Of a DNA stretch of 64,000 nt, positions 7,431 through 16,662 are shown piece by piece. Position 1 is the stretch's first letter; the number at the start of each line of letters is the position of its first letter. A program made the translations under genes and the position numbers. This stretch comes from JAFGVL01 sp963663245 (GTDB lineage Bacteria; Bacteroidota; Bacteroidia; Bacteroidales; Paludibacteraceae). The DNA lies in assembly GCA_963663245.1 (NCBI GenBank), contig OY760143.1, forward strand, positions 1,364,001 to 1,428,000, in the 5' to 3' direction. The notes under the pieces were generated by a model, which made no database searches, was not told the origin of the DNA, and was given only the letters and a program-made list of their open reading frames with translations.

Positions 7431-9407
7431 TTATTTTAAAGGATACCTCCTTAAACAATTTATGTCAAAATGTTGTAATACATTAGGAACGATTAATCCC
7501 ATTCGATTTCTTATAGTAGGGTTTTTTATGATTTCTTTCCATGAGAGAATGTCATTTTTAGTTGCTGTGTGTGCAATTCTGTTATCTAAATATGAAGCAA
7601 CTCTTAACGCAAGAGAAATTTTTCCATAACCAAAGCAATTAACACTTTTAAACTCTTTGTTGTTGAAATTTTTTTTGTCTGTTATGAAATCTATTATTGA
7701 AACGACATCTTCAACTCTTTGGCTAAGTAAGGGCTTCCCAATAAAAAGAGCCAAGGAAGCATTTCTATAATCTTCGCTGTAAAATTTTTTGTTGTTTTTA
7801 TTTACTTGGTCTTTTGTTTCTCCAATGCCTCTAATGTCTGCTAGTATAACACAGTTACCATTTTTAACAATATCGTTTATAACTTTTAAGCTCTTTGAGG
7901 TAGACATTCCTTCGTCATGTAGAATCAGGAATGCTTCCGCATTTGAAGCCCATTTATGAGGGCTTAAAACTCTAAGAGGAAGGTCTATCTCATTTTTCTT
8001 TTCTATAATGTATTTAGTTTCCTTGTATACGCCATTTTTAATAGGTTCACTTATTTTTTTACTTTTATATTCATATTTGTTGGAGACATTCATTTCTTTT
8101 TTAATAAATCTAATATTATCAACTAAGCTTTTATTATTAAACACTTTGTGTGTTATGTCAAAAGAAGAACTTTTATCTATTAATTTTTCTTGAAGGTTTT
8201 TAGTTGTAGGAAAGTCTAGGTGAATTTGTCCAGTATTAGTGCATTGTAGTTTGTTTTCTGAAAGAATATCGGGTTCTGTTTCTTCTACTTGAATATTCTT
8301 TTGTAATAGATGTTTTGTAAAAAAACGCACCGATTCTTCTCGTTTTTGTTTAGAAATTCCGTGTCCATCATCAACAGAGAATAACGAAATGTTTGATAAA
8401 GAATTAAGCTTCTTGTATACTGCTGATAGTTCATTATATGCTTCAATAGTTCCTTGATAGTCTATAAAATCTTTTTTGCCAGCAAGAATTAATGTAGGGC
8501 GAGGAGCTTGCATGATGTAGTAATCTGCAATTTCAAGCTTCTCACTACCTTCATTTGCTAGGTATTGACAGCCATCATCTGGTCCGTATTTTTCAAACAT
8601 ACGCTCTCGGGTTGTAAACCAACTGCAACAAGCAACTGCTTTAATACGGTTTTCATAAGCTGAAAAATAAGTAGCCTGTGTTCCTCCTCCAGAATTTCCA
8701 AGACACCCAATGTTCTCTTTATCTATATTGGGGAGTGTTAAGAGGTAGTTTAGACATAAAATATTATCTAACAATTCTTCCTTAACAATGCTAGAGCCTA
8801 CAAGTATAGCGCCCATGTTTAATATAGTATGCTCACTTGTTGCTTTTGGAGTTAGAGCTTCTCCTTCAGAATTTATTAATTGTACTCTTTCGCCTTGTCC
8901 AATAGGGTCAATTACCATTACTACAAAGCCATGATTTGCTAGAAGAATAGCTATTTTTTGATAAGAAGCAGTTGCTTTTCCTGTTTGTTCATGTCCGCAA
9001 AAAAATAATATAGCAGGTTTTTTTCCTTTTTCCTTTGGAGTGTAGATAGTTGCCGTAATTCGTTTTTCAAGTATAATTTTTTCAATTTGATAGTTCCAGC
9101 TAGAAGAATCAATATATTTACCACAATAAACTATAGAAGGTAGCGTATCTTTATAATTCTCCGGGATAGTATTTAGTAAATGGAGGTATTTTTTTTTAGT
9201 GCTATTTTGGTAGTTAGTTATACTTTTCTTATTTCTAAGGGCTTTTTTAAAATCTTTTTTTCTTTCATTATATTGCTTATGCATTATACTTTTGAGGTAG
9301 TTGTTGAGACTGTTCTCTGCGTTGTAGTTGAGAACCCTATCTATGCTTTGGGCACTTAACTGACAAGAGAGAACTAAAATAAAAAAAAATAAATTAAAAC
9401 TTTTCAT
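7431..9407 (-). CDS. Secreted two-domain alpha/beta hydrolase (acetyl xylan esterase-like)
   Basis: A 658-residue exported protein with a signal peptide ending about SCQLSA-Q (residues 1-20). The N-terminal alpha/beta hydrolase domain (about 110-370) has a nucleophile elbow GNSGG with S239, a plausible acid D313 (AGKKDFID) and a histidine H349 (DDGHG), so the triad looks complete. The C-terminal half (about 460-640) looks like a second hydrolase fold (FLILHDEGMS, ILADIRGIGETK) without an obvious triad. This layout matches Bacteroidetes acetyl xylan esterase-like proteins that deacylate plant or algal polysaccharide. No other polysaccharide-utilisation genes are adjacent. It is a single gene ending in the shared terminator. 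Confidence 0.8.
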   Translation of the reverse strand: MKSFNLFFFILVLSCQLSAQSIDRVLNYNAENSLNNYLKSIMHKQYNERKKDFKKALRNKKSITNYQNSTKKKYLHLLNTIPENYKDTLPSIVYCGKYIDSSSWNYQIEKIILEKRITATIYTPKEKGKKPAILFFCGHEQTGKATASYQKIAILLANHGFVVMVIDPIGQGERVQLINSEGEALTPKATSEHTILNMGAILVGSSIVKEELLDNILCLNYLLTLPNIDKENIGCLGNSGGGTQATYFSAYENRIKAVACCSWFTTRERMFEKYGPDDGCQYLANEGSEKLEIADYYIMQAPRPTLILAGKKDFIDYQGTIEAYNELSAVYKKLNSLSNISLFSVDDGHGISKQKREESVRFFTKHLLQKNIQVEETEPDILSENKLQCTNTGQIHLDFPTTKNLQEKLIDKSSSFDITHKVFNNKSLVDNIRFIKKEMNVSNKYEYKSKKISEPIKNGVYKETKYIIEKKNEIDLPLRVLSPHKWASNAEAFLILHDEGMSTSKSLKVINDIVKNGNCVILADIRGIGETKDQVNKNNKKFYSEDYRNASLALFIGKPLLSQRVEDVVSIIDFITDKKNFNNKEFKSVNCFGYGKISLALRVASYLDNRIAHTATKNDILSWKEIIKNPTIRNRMGLIVPNVLQHFDINCLRRYPLK

Positions 9408-9554
9408 AGTATAATATTGTTGTATACAAAGAAACTGAATTTTGAAATTATTACAAATAGTAAATAATGAAATTATATTTGTTATTACATTAGATTAATA
9501 ATCACTTGTTGATAACTAAATGTATACTTATCATCATAATTTTTTTTCAATTTT

Positions 9555-9562
9555 TATATTTG
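9555..9562 (+). promoter_or_regulatory. -7 element of the NUDIX gene
   Basis: TATATTTG fits TAnnTTTG. Transcription would begin around 9568, which rules out the upstream GTG at 9567 as a start and supports the ATG at 9612. Confidence 0.6.
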
Positions 9563-9611
9563 TGCCGTGAATTTGACATTAAAGCTTAACCACCAACCTA
9601 ACCTGAAGAAA

Positions 9612-10121
9612 ATGTCTGAAGAAATTTTTCCAATTGTTGATGAACTTGGAGAAGTAATAGGAAAAGAGACTCGTGAGAACTGTCACGGAGGATCGATGCT
9701 ATTACATCCTGTTGTTCATGTACATGTTTTTAATAGTAAAGGAGAACTTTATCTGCAACAGAGAGCCTGGACTAAAGATATACAGCCAGGAAAATGGGAT
9801 ACTGCTGTTGGGGGGCATGTAGGTTATGGTGAAACTATAAAAGAAGCAGTATTAAGGGAATGTGCAGAAGAATTAGGATTGCATGATATTGAGCCTGAAT
9901 ACGAATATCGTTATCAATGGGAATGTCCTGTTGAATGTGAATTGGTTTATGTTTATACCCTCGAGTATGATGGTGAGTTAATACCTAATGCTGATGAACT
10001 AGTTGATGGTCGCTTTTGGACTATGGATGAGGTGAAATCATTTATAGGAAAGTCTGTTTTTACACCTAACTTTGAATATGATTTACAATTATTGATTGAT
10101 TATAAAGTGATTCATTGTTGA
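9612..10121 (+). CDS. NUDIX hydrolase
   Basis: A 169-residue cytosolic NUDIX protein. The Nudix box G-x5-E-x7-R-E-x-x-E-E-L-G is complete in GHVGYGETIKEAVLRECAEELG (Gly to Gly). The N-terminal EIFPIVDELGEVIGK with ENCHGGSMLLHPVVHVHV is like isopentenyl-diphosphate isomerase/YfcD-type NUDIX enzymes. The substrate is uncertain. I chose the ATG at 9612 because a -7 element lies at 9555-9562 and the family normally begins with this sequence; a GTG at 9567 would add 15 residues. Confidence 0.88.
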   Translation: MSEEIFPIVDELGEVIGKETRENCHGGSMLLHPVVHVHVFNSKGELYLQQRAWTKDIQPGKWDTAVGGHVGYGETIKEAVLRECAEELGLHDIEPEYEYRYQWECPVECELVYVYTLEYDGELIPNADELVDGRFWTMDEVKSFIGKSVFTPNFEYDLQLLIDYKVIHC

Positions 10122-10520
10122 AAACTTTCACCTGATTTTATTTCTTTTCTTTTGTAAATAATACAACTTTGTATTGAGCTATTGCTTTAATAGTTTTTCT
10201 TTTATGGGAATTTGTCTATTCTCATTCTGTTCTGAGTCATTAAAGAACAATTCCTCCCTCTTATTTAGATGTATTTTTTTTGTTAGCGAATTGTTAATTA
10301 AATTTTTCTTTTGGAAAACATTTTCTTTAATCAAAAATCTTATTCCTCTGATTTTCACTAGCATATGAAATATTTTGGAAAACTTTTTGTTGAATTGTTG
10401 ATATCTAGTTTTCAAAAAGCTTTTTATTTACATTTATCGTAATTAATATTGTACTCTTAAAATTTAAGTTTCCCAAGACCGTCTCGGTCTGCAAAATATT
10501 AATTTATAAATATAGATACT
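10122..10520. other. 399-base gap before nrdJ with no supported gene
   Basis: The stretch is very AT-rich. It contains only short frames on both strands (a 64- and a 78-codon frame) that start at weak codons and resemble no family. The one structured element is a perfect hairpin at 10476-10490 just before nrdJ. No cobalamin riboswitch is recognisable here. Confidence 0.6.
10476..10490. promoter_or_regulatory. Perfect dyad/hairpin in the nrdJ leader
   Basis: AGACCG - TCT - CGGTCT is a perfect 6-bp inverted repeat and noticeably more GC-rich than its surroundings, 30 bases before the nrdJ start codon. It could be an operator or an RNA hairpin in the leader. It does not match the NrdR box consensus as I know it. 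Confidence 0.4.
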
Positions 10521-13067
10521 GTGGAAGAAAAGACTTTTACTAACGAAGAAGCATTTCAGGCATCTCTTGAATATTTTCAAGGAGATGAATTAGCTGCTAG
10601 GGTGTGGGTTAATAAGTATGCATTAAAAGATTCATTCGGAAAACTATACGAGAAGAATCCTGATGATATGCATTGGCGTTTAGCAAGTGAGATTGCTCGT
10701 GTTGAAGCGAAGTATAAAAATCCGCTTAGCGCACAAGAATTATTTGATTTGTTCAAACAGTTCAAATATATAGTTCCTCAAGGAAGTCCAATGACGGGTA
10801 TTGGAAATACTTTTCAGATAGGTTCTTTGTCGAATTGCTTTGTTATTGGTAGTGATGGAGAGTCAGACTCTTATGGAGGTGTAATGAAAGTCGACGAAGA
10901 GCAAGTTCAGTTAATGAAACGCCGTGGTGGTGTTGGTCATGATTTATCGCATATTCGACCAAAGGGTTCTCCAGTAAAAAATTCAGCACTTACTTCCACA
11001 GGTATTGTGCCTTTTATGGAACGCTATTCTAACTCAACACGTGAGGTTGCTCAAGATGGTCGTCGTGGAGCCTTGATGTTAAGCGTATCTGTAAAACACC
11101 CAGATTCAGAGGCATTTATTGATGCAAAAATGGAAGAAGGTAAAGTTACTGGAGCCAATGTGTCTGTGAAAATGCACGATGATTTTATGGAGGCTGCTTT
11201 AGCTAAGAAAAAATATATTCAACAATATCCTATCGATTCTAAAAAACCTTGGTTTGAGAAAGAAGTAGATGCAGAGCCAATTTGGACTAAAATTGTTCAT
11301 AATGCATGGAAATCTGCCGAGCCAGGTATGTTATTTTGGGATACTATTATCAAAGAATCAGTACCTGATTGTTATGCTGATCTTGGTTTCAAAACACTCT
11401 CTACTAATCCATGTGGAGAGATTCCATTATGTCCGTATGATAGCTGTCGTTTATTAGCTGTGAATTTATTCTCTTATGTAGATAAGCCTTTTACTAAGGA
11501 TGCGTCGTTTGATTATGAATTGTTTAAAAAACATGTTCAATTAGCACAGCGTATTATGGATGATATTATCGATCTTGAATTAGAAAAGATTGATAAGATT
11601 TTAGATAAAGTAAATTCTGATCCAGAAGAAGCAGAAATCAAACGTACTGAACGTATGCTTTGGGAAAAAATTAAAACGAAAAGTATTCAAGGGCGTCGTA
11701 CTGGTGTTGGAACAACAGCAGAAGGAGATATGCTTGCTGCTTTAGGATTGCGTTATGGAACAGATAAAGCTACTGATTTTTCAGAAGAAATTCATAAAAT
11801 AATTACTTTAGAAGCATATCGTTCTTCTGTGTTAATGGCTAAAGAGCGTGGATCTTTCCCAATATTTGATAGTAAACGCGAGGAAAAGAATCCATATATC
11901 AACAGAATTAAAGATGCAGACCCTAAGCTCTACGAAGACATGGTGAAGTATGGTCGAAGAAATATTGCTTGTTTGACTATTGCACCAACAGGTACAACTA
12001 GTTTAATGACGCAAACTACTTCTGGTATTGAGCCAGCTTTCCAAGTATACTATACGCGTCGTAGAAAAGTAAATCCAAATGATAAAAATGTACGCGTAGA
12101 TTTTGTCGACGAATCAGGAGACTCATGGGAAGAATTTACAGTATTCCATCATAAGTTTGTTATTTGGATGATTGTAAATGGTTATGATGTAACCAAGAAA
12201 TTTACAGAAGAAGAACGTGCAGAAATGATAGCAGCATCACCTTATCATAAAGCAACTGCTAATGATGTAGATTGGTTGCAAAAGGTTAAAATGCAAGGAA
12301 AAATTCAGAAATGGGTAGATCACTCTATTAGCGTAACTATTAATTTGCCTAACGATGTATCCGAAGAATTAGTAGGACAATTATATGCAGAAGCGTGGAA
12401 ATGTGGTTGTAAAGGAGCAACTGTTTATCGTGACGGTTCACGTGCAGGTGTATTAATTAGTACTTCTGAAAACAAAGAAAATAGAGAAGACGATAAAGAC
12501 TGTAATTGTTATCCTGTTCGTACAACAGAGCGTCCTAAAGAATTAGAATGTGAAATTGTACGTTTCCAGAATAATAAAGAAAAGTGGATTGCTTTTGTTG
12601 GATTATTTGAAGGATACCCGTATGAAATCTTTACGGGACTTTTAGATGAAGATGAGGGTATTATGTTGCCGAAAGCTGTAACGGGAGGTAAAATTATCAA
12701 AACAAAAGATGAAGATGATAGAACCCGTTATGATTTCCAGTTTATGAATAAACGAGGATTTAAGATAACAGTAGAAGGTCTCTCGCATAAGTTTGATCCA
12801 GAATACTGGAATTATGCTAAGTTAATTTCGGGAGTATTACGATTTGGTATGCCTATCGATCAGGTAATAAAATTAGTGTCAGGGTTGCAATTAAATAATG
12901 AAACAATTAATACCTGGAAAGTAGGTGTAGAGAGAGCATTGAAGCAATATATTCCTGATGGTACTGAGATTGCAGGTCAGAATTGTCCTTCTTGTGGTAA
13001 CAAATCACTTGTTTATCAAGAAGGTTGTTTAACTTGTACTTCTTGTGGGTATTCTCGCTGTGGGTAA
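10521..13067 (+). CDS. nrdJ: Vitamin B12-dependent (class II) ribonucleoside-diphosphate reductase
   Basis: An 848-residue class II reductase that makes deoxyribonucleotides using adenosylcobalamin to form the active-site thiyl radical, independent of oxygen. The catalytic landmarks are visible: SNCFV (C106), RRGGVG, NPCGEIPL (296-303), APTGTTS and CKGATVYRDGSR. The C-terminus ends in a four-cysteine zinc ribbon (CPSCG ... CTSCG) before a final CG, as in NrdJ-type enzymes. The start is a GTG; the following sequence EEKTFTNEEAF fits the family. It is a single-gene unit followed by a strong terminator. The need for B12 ties it to the cobalamin uptake operon at 29163-33630. Confidence 0.95.
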   Translation: MEEKTFTNEEAFQASLEYFQGDELAARVWVNKYALKDSFGKLYEKNPDDMHWRLASEIARVEAKYKNPLSAQELFDLFKQFKYIVPQGSPMTGIGNTFQIGSLSNCFVIGSDGESDSYGGVMKVDEEQVQLMKRRGGVGHDLSHIRPKGSPVKNSALTSTGIVPFMERYSNSTREVAQDGRRGALMLSVSVKHPDSEAFIDAKMEEGKVTGANVSVKMHDDFMEAALAKKKYIQQYPIDSKKPWFEKEVDAEPIWTKIVHNAWKSAEPGMLFWDTIIKESVPDCYADLGFKTLSTNPCGEIPLCPYDSCRLLAVNLFSYVDKPFTKDASFDYELFKKHVQLAQRIMDDIIDLELEKIDKILDKVNSDPEEAEIKRTERMLWEKIKTKSIQGRRTGVGTTAEGDMLAALGLRYGTDKATDFSEEIHKIITLEAYRSSVLMAKERGSFPIFDSKREEKNPYINRIKDADPKLYEDMVKYGRRNIACLTIAPTGTTSLMTQTTSGIEPAFQVYYTRRRKVNPNDKNVRVDFVDESGDSWEEFTVFHHKFVIWMIVNGYDVTKKFTEEERAEMIAASPYHKATANDVDWLQKVKMQGKIQKWVDHSISVTINLPNDVSEELVGQLYAEAWKCGCKGATVYRDGSRAGVLISTSENKENREDDKDCNCYPVRTTERPKELECEIVRFQNNKEKWIAFVGLFEGYPYEIFTGLLDEDEGIMLPKAVTGGKIIKTKDEDDRTRYDFQFMNKRGFKITVEGLSHKFDPEYWNYAKLISGVLRFGMPIDQVIKLVSGLQLNNETINTWKVGVERALKQYIPDGTEIAGQNCPSCGNKSLVYQEGCLTCTSCGYSRCG

Positions 13068-13094
13068 GAACCTTTCTTAAACTTTATATATATT

Positions 13095-13148
13095 AAAAGC
13101 TATACGCAAATCAAAGTTTTTTATAACTTTGAGAGCGTGTAGCTTTTT
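13095..13148 (+). terminator. Long hairpin terminator of nrdJ
   Basis: AAAAGCTA-TACGC pairs with GCGTG-TAGCTTTT, with an inner stem TCAAAGTT/AACTTTGA (13111-13118 with 13125-13132). The outer stem ends in TTTTT. The inner arm contains a TAACTTTG that also fits the -7 consensus for malQ, so the same DNA may be read in both ways. Confidence 0.85.
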
Positions 13149-13181
13149 CCTATTAGTTACCTTTCCTTTCAAAAAAACAAG

Positions 13182-15503
13182 ATGCTTATGAAACTAAGTT
13201 TTACCGTTAATTATGAACCCCATTGGGGAGAGCTTATTCGTATGAATAAGTATCGATTAGCTGTACTTGGTAACCAACCTTCATTAGGAGATTGGGATAT
13301 TCAAAAAGTTGATGTGCAGGTCTTAAAAACAACTGATTATAAAACATGGTCGTTTGAAACAGCAGATGAACCAGTAGAATTTCCTATCGATTATAAGTAT
13401 ATTTTGTTTAATCCTGAAAATGAAAGTGTCATAGAATGGGAAAGTCGTGACAATAGAGAGATTTTAGAAAATTTATCTGAGAATGAAAATTTGAATATAT
13501 CTGATAATGATTTGTATTTTGATGTGCAAGTATTTAAAGGAGCGGGTGTTGCAATACCCATATTTTCACTAAGAAGTGAAGAGGGATTTGGAGTAGGAGA
13601 ATTTTTTGATTTGAAGAAAATGATTGATTGGACAAAACTTACTGGTCAACGTATTATTCAAACCCTTCCTGTTAACGATACTACCTTGCAACGAAATAAA
13701 GCAGACTCTTATCCATATAACACTCTGTCTGTTTTTGCTTTACATCCGATGTATCTGCGTTTAGAAGCCGTTGGTTTATTGAAAGATAAGCAGAAAAGAG
13801 CCTTTTTTAAAGAGCAAAAGCTTTTGTTGAATCAATTACAGGTGGTAGATTATGAAAAAGTTAACCAGTTAAAATGGGAATATCTTAAGTTAATTTTTAA
13901 ACAAGAAAAGAATACGATTCTTTCTAAAAAAGTTTTTAAATCATTTATAGAAAATAATAAATCTTGGCTGTATCCCTATGCTCTTTTTTCTGTGTTGAGA
14001 GATAGATATAAAACAGCTGAATTTAGTCAATGGAAAGAAGGAGGTATATACTCTGAAGAGCTTATTAATAAATTAAATAAACAAGATGTTGAATCCTTTA
14101 ATTTCTATTTGTATATCCAATACCACTTAGATAAACAATTAGCAGAAGTAAAGGAATACGCTCATTCTAATGGAGTCTTGTTAAAGGGAGATATTCCAAT
14201 AGGAGTAAGTCCTCATAGTGTTGATGTGTGGTGTCAGCCATATCTTTTTAATAGGAATGTTCAAGCTGGGGCACCTCCTGATGATTTCTCTGAAATGGGT
14301 CAAAACTGGGGTTTTCCTACTTATAACTGGGAAATAATGGCTAAGGATGATTATGCATGGTGGAAAGCCCGATTACAGCATATGTCAAATTATTTTGATG
14401 CTTACCGTATCGATCATATTTTAGGCTTCTTTAGAATATGGGAAATTCCAATTCATGCTAAATGGGGCTTGTTAGGACAGTTTAATAAAGCGAAGCCCTT
14501 ATCAGAAGAAGACGTCGAGTCCTATGGTTTTGTGTTTGAAGAAGATAAGTTGTTAAAACCACAGATATCTTATAAGTTGTTAAGAGTTTATTTTGGAGAT
14601 TTAGCAGCAGAAGTAAAGGCAGGCTTTTTAATGCAAAATGAAAAAGGAGAGTATATACTAAACCCAAAATTTGATACGCAGCGAAAAGTAATTAGTTTCT
14701 TTTCTTCAAAAAAAGAAATTTCTGCTAATGATAGAATTATTCAAGAGGGCTTGTTAAAGCTTTTATGTCAAGTTTTATTTGTGAGAGATAGTAAAAATGC
14801 TCACTGTTATCACCCACGAATTTCTTATCATAACAATGATGCTTTTAAACTTCTCTCAACAATTGAAAAAGAGGAATATATTCGCTTGTACGAAGATTTT
14901 TTTTACCGTAGACATGATGAGTTTTGGAAGCAGCAAGCATTTAAGAAATTATCACCTATATTAACTGCTACTTCTATGTTGGCTTTTGGAGAAGATTTAG
15001 GAATGATACCCAATTGTGTTCCTGAAGTAATGAGAGAATTAAATCTTCTTTCTTTAGAAATTCAACGTATGCCGAAGCAATTTGGGCAGGAGTTTGGTGT
15101 GTGTTATTTTGCACCTTACCTTTCTTTATCTACTACCTCTACACATGATATGAATCCAATTAGAGCTTGGTGGGGTGAAGATAAAGAAAAAACACAGCGC
15201 TATTTTAATTCTATGCTTTTTGAATCTGGAGAGGCTCCTGAAAATTGTGAAGCCTGGATAGTAGAAAAGATTATTGCTCAGCATATTCAATCTCCTGCAA
15301 TATGGACTATACTTCCTTTGCAAGATATTTTAGGAATGGATACAGAGCTACGTCACCCTGATGCTTTAGCAGAGCGCATTAATGTTCCTGATAATTCTAA
15401 AAATGTATGGTGTTATCGTATGTATCTAACTGTAGATAAGTTGATTAATGCAGTAGAATTTAACGCTAAGCTTAAAGAAATGATAGAGTCTGAAAGAATA
15501 TAA
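13182..15503 (+). CDS. malQ: 4-alpha-glucanotransferase (GH77) with N-terminal starch-binding domain
   Basis: A 773-residue GH77 enzyme (amylomaltase) that transfers alpha-1,4-glucan segments during maltodextrin and glycogen metabolism. A CBM20-like region occupies about residues 1-115. The catalytic domain then shows the nucleophile region FDAYRIDHILGFFR, the acid/base region AFGEDLGMIP and the STHDMNPIRAWWGED block. Bacteroidetes MalQ proteins I recall are about 890 residues with two starch-binding domains. Here the first strand of one (LSFTVNYEPHWGE) runs straight into what looks like the second (LAVLGNQPSLGDWD), so one domain may have been lost. A second ATG six bases downstream is a possible start. 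Confidence 0.92.
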   Translation: MLMKLSFTVNYEPHWGELIRMNKYRLAVLGNQPSLGDWDIQKVDVQVLKTTDYKTWSFETADEPVEFPIDYKYILFNPENESVIEWESRDNREILENLSENENLNISDNDLYFDVQVFKGAGVAIPIFSLRSEEGFGVGEFFDLKKMIDWTKLTGQRIIQTLPVNDTTLQRNKADSYPYNTLSVFALHPMYLRLEAVGLLKDKQKRAFFKEQKLLLNQLQVVDYEKVNQLKWEYLKLIFKQEKNTILSKKVFKSFIENNKSWLYPYALFSVLRDRYKTAEFSQWKEGGIYSEELINKLNKQDVESFNFYLYIQYHLDKQLAEVKEYAHSNGVLLKGDIPIGVSPHSVDVWCQPYLFNRNVQAGAPPDDFSEMGQNWGFPTYNWEIMAKDDYAWWKARLQHMSNYFDAYRIDHILGFFRIWEIPIHAKWGLLGQFNKAKPLSEEDVESYGFVFEEDKLLKPQISYKLLRVYFGDLAAEVKAGFLMQNEKGEYILNPKFDTQRKVISFFSSKKEISANDRIIQEGLLKLLCQVLFVRDSKNAHCYHPRISYHNNDAFKLLSTIEKEEYIRLYEDFFYRRHDEFWKQQAFKKLSPILTATSMLAFGEDLGMIPNCVPEVMRELNLLSLEIQRMPKQFGQEFGVCYFAPYLSLSTTSTHDMNPIRAWWGEDKEKTQRYFNSMLFESGEAPENCEAWIVEKIIAQHIQSPAIWTILPLQDILGMDTELRHPDALAERINVPDNSKNVWCYRMYLTVDKLINAVEFNAKLKEMIESERI

Positions 15504-15538
15504 AACATTTTTTAGAATATATTTTCTCGAAAAAATTA

Positions 15539-15546
15539 TATATTTG
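15539..15546 (+). promoter_or_regulatory. -7 element before the lipoprotein gene
   Basis: TATATTTG matches TAnnTTTG, 29 bases before the ATG at 15575. No -33 TTTG is seen. Confidence 0.55.
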
Positions 15547-15574
15547 TCATTCAAATTATTAAAAAAACAACATT

Positions 15575-16648
15575 ATGAAAAAGTTTTGGTTATTTTTAGT
15601 TTTTAGCCTTTTAGGCATTAGTATGTTCACCTCTTGTAAAGATGACGAAAAAGATCCAGCAGTTCCAGTAGAAACAACAGTTGCTGAAGATAAGGCAAAT
15701 ATTAATGCTTCTATAGGGCAACTCGAAGTCAATTTTGAAAGTTTTAAAACAGGAGTTTCCTTTAAGGAAGTTGATAGTTTTATTTATAAAGTAAATAATG
15801 AAGCTTTGACTGAGGAGTGGTTGGATAGCATGATGACAGAAATTGATGATGTTATCGATCTTAGTTTAATAGATGCTAATAGTAGATTTACTTATGGTTC
15901 CTATAAAGGAAAATATATATGGAGTAATAGCTCTAATGAATGGACAAAAGAGGCTAATGCTAATATTATTGTTTCGTTCCCTTCAAATAGAATTTTAGTT
16001 GTAAACGATTGTGAGTTAGGGATATTGTCTTATACAGATAGTCCTTATACAATAGATGCAGAACAAATCTATCTGCCGACAGCAGCAAGTATGTATTTAA
16101 CGAAAGATAATGTGAAATTACTTGGTTTAGATATGTCTGCTAGTTTTAATGCTCAAGGTTTTCCAGAGGCTGCTAATTTAGAGGTTTATGCAAAACCAAT
16201 TACTATGTCTGCTGCATTAACTAAAAATACAGATTCTAAATATACTATTACTGGTTCGCTAGTTGAAGAAAGTAATCCATCTAATTCTTTTTCAGTATCT
16301 GCTGCTGTAACCTTTGAAAATGATATTACTGCATATACAGATATGGATGATGCTATTGTTAATAATGTACAACTTAGCTTATCTCAAGGAGCTCTTTCTA
16401 TAGCAGGTTCTATAGATGTGAAAACACTAGATGCATTGGATGGTGGTCTTACAGAGCCAACAGTAACAGAAATTAATGCTTGCTTAAATTTAGCTGTATT
16501 ATATAATGAAGCAAATATAGGAACCATAAAGGTTGTTGAAGTCGCTGGTGAAAAAGAGGTGTTTATTGTTTATAAAGATCAAACCCAAGAAAATACCTCT
16601 ATTTTTTATGAGTCACTTGTTAATAGTGTAGAATCGTTAATGAAGTAA
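15575..16648 (+). CDS. Lipoprotein of unknown function (DUF4925-like)
   Basis: A 357-residue protein with a lipobox FTSC at residues 18-21 and a charged linker (KDDEKDP), typical of outer-membrane or surface lipoproteins of Bacteroidetes. The body is rich in beta-strand-like alternation and ends ENTSIFYESLVNSVESLMK. It resembles the DUF4925-type lipoproteins I know from Bacteroidales, but I cannot confirm the family by eye. It is followed after 14 bases by an outer-membrane barrel gene, and the pair probably forms an operon and a surface complex. Confidence 0.6.
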   Translation: MKKFWLFLVFSLLGISMFTSCKDDEKDPAVPVETTVAEDKANINASIGQLEVNFESFKTGVSFKEVDSFIYKVNNEALTEEWLDSMMTEIDDVIDLSLIDANSRFTYGSYKGKYIWSNSSNEWTKEANANIIVSFPSNRILVVNDCELGILSYTDSPYTIDAEQIYLPTAASMYLTKDNVKLLGLDMSASFNAQGFPEAANLEVYAKPITMSAALTKNTDSKYTITGSLVEESNPSNSFSVSAAVTFENDITAYTDMDDAIVNNVQLSLSQGALSIAGSIDVKTLDALDGGLTEPTVTEINACLNLAVLYNEANIGTIKVVEVAGEKEVFIVYKDQTQENTSIFYESLVNSVESLMK

Positions 16649-16662
16649 TTGTATTTTATGTA

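Noticed and set aside
9567..9611. GTG at 9567 as the NUDIX start
   Set aside because: A TATATTTG -7 element ends at 9562, so the GTG would lie at or before the transcript start; the ATG at 9612 gives the normal family N-terminus.
10179..10415. Two opposed short frames (64 and 78 codons) in the gap before nrdJ
   Set aside because: They overlap each other, start with weak codons, have no ribosome-binding site or recognised family, and consist of low-complexity AT-rich codons.
13124..13131. TAACTTTG as a definite malQ promoter
   Set aside because: It is one arm of the inner stem of the nrdJ terminator, so the match may be incidental; no independent support was seen.
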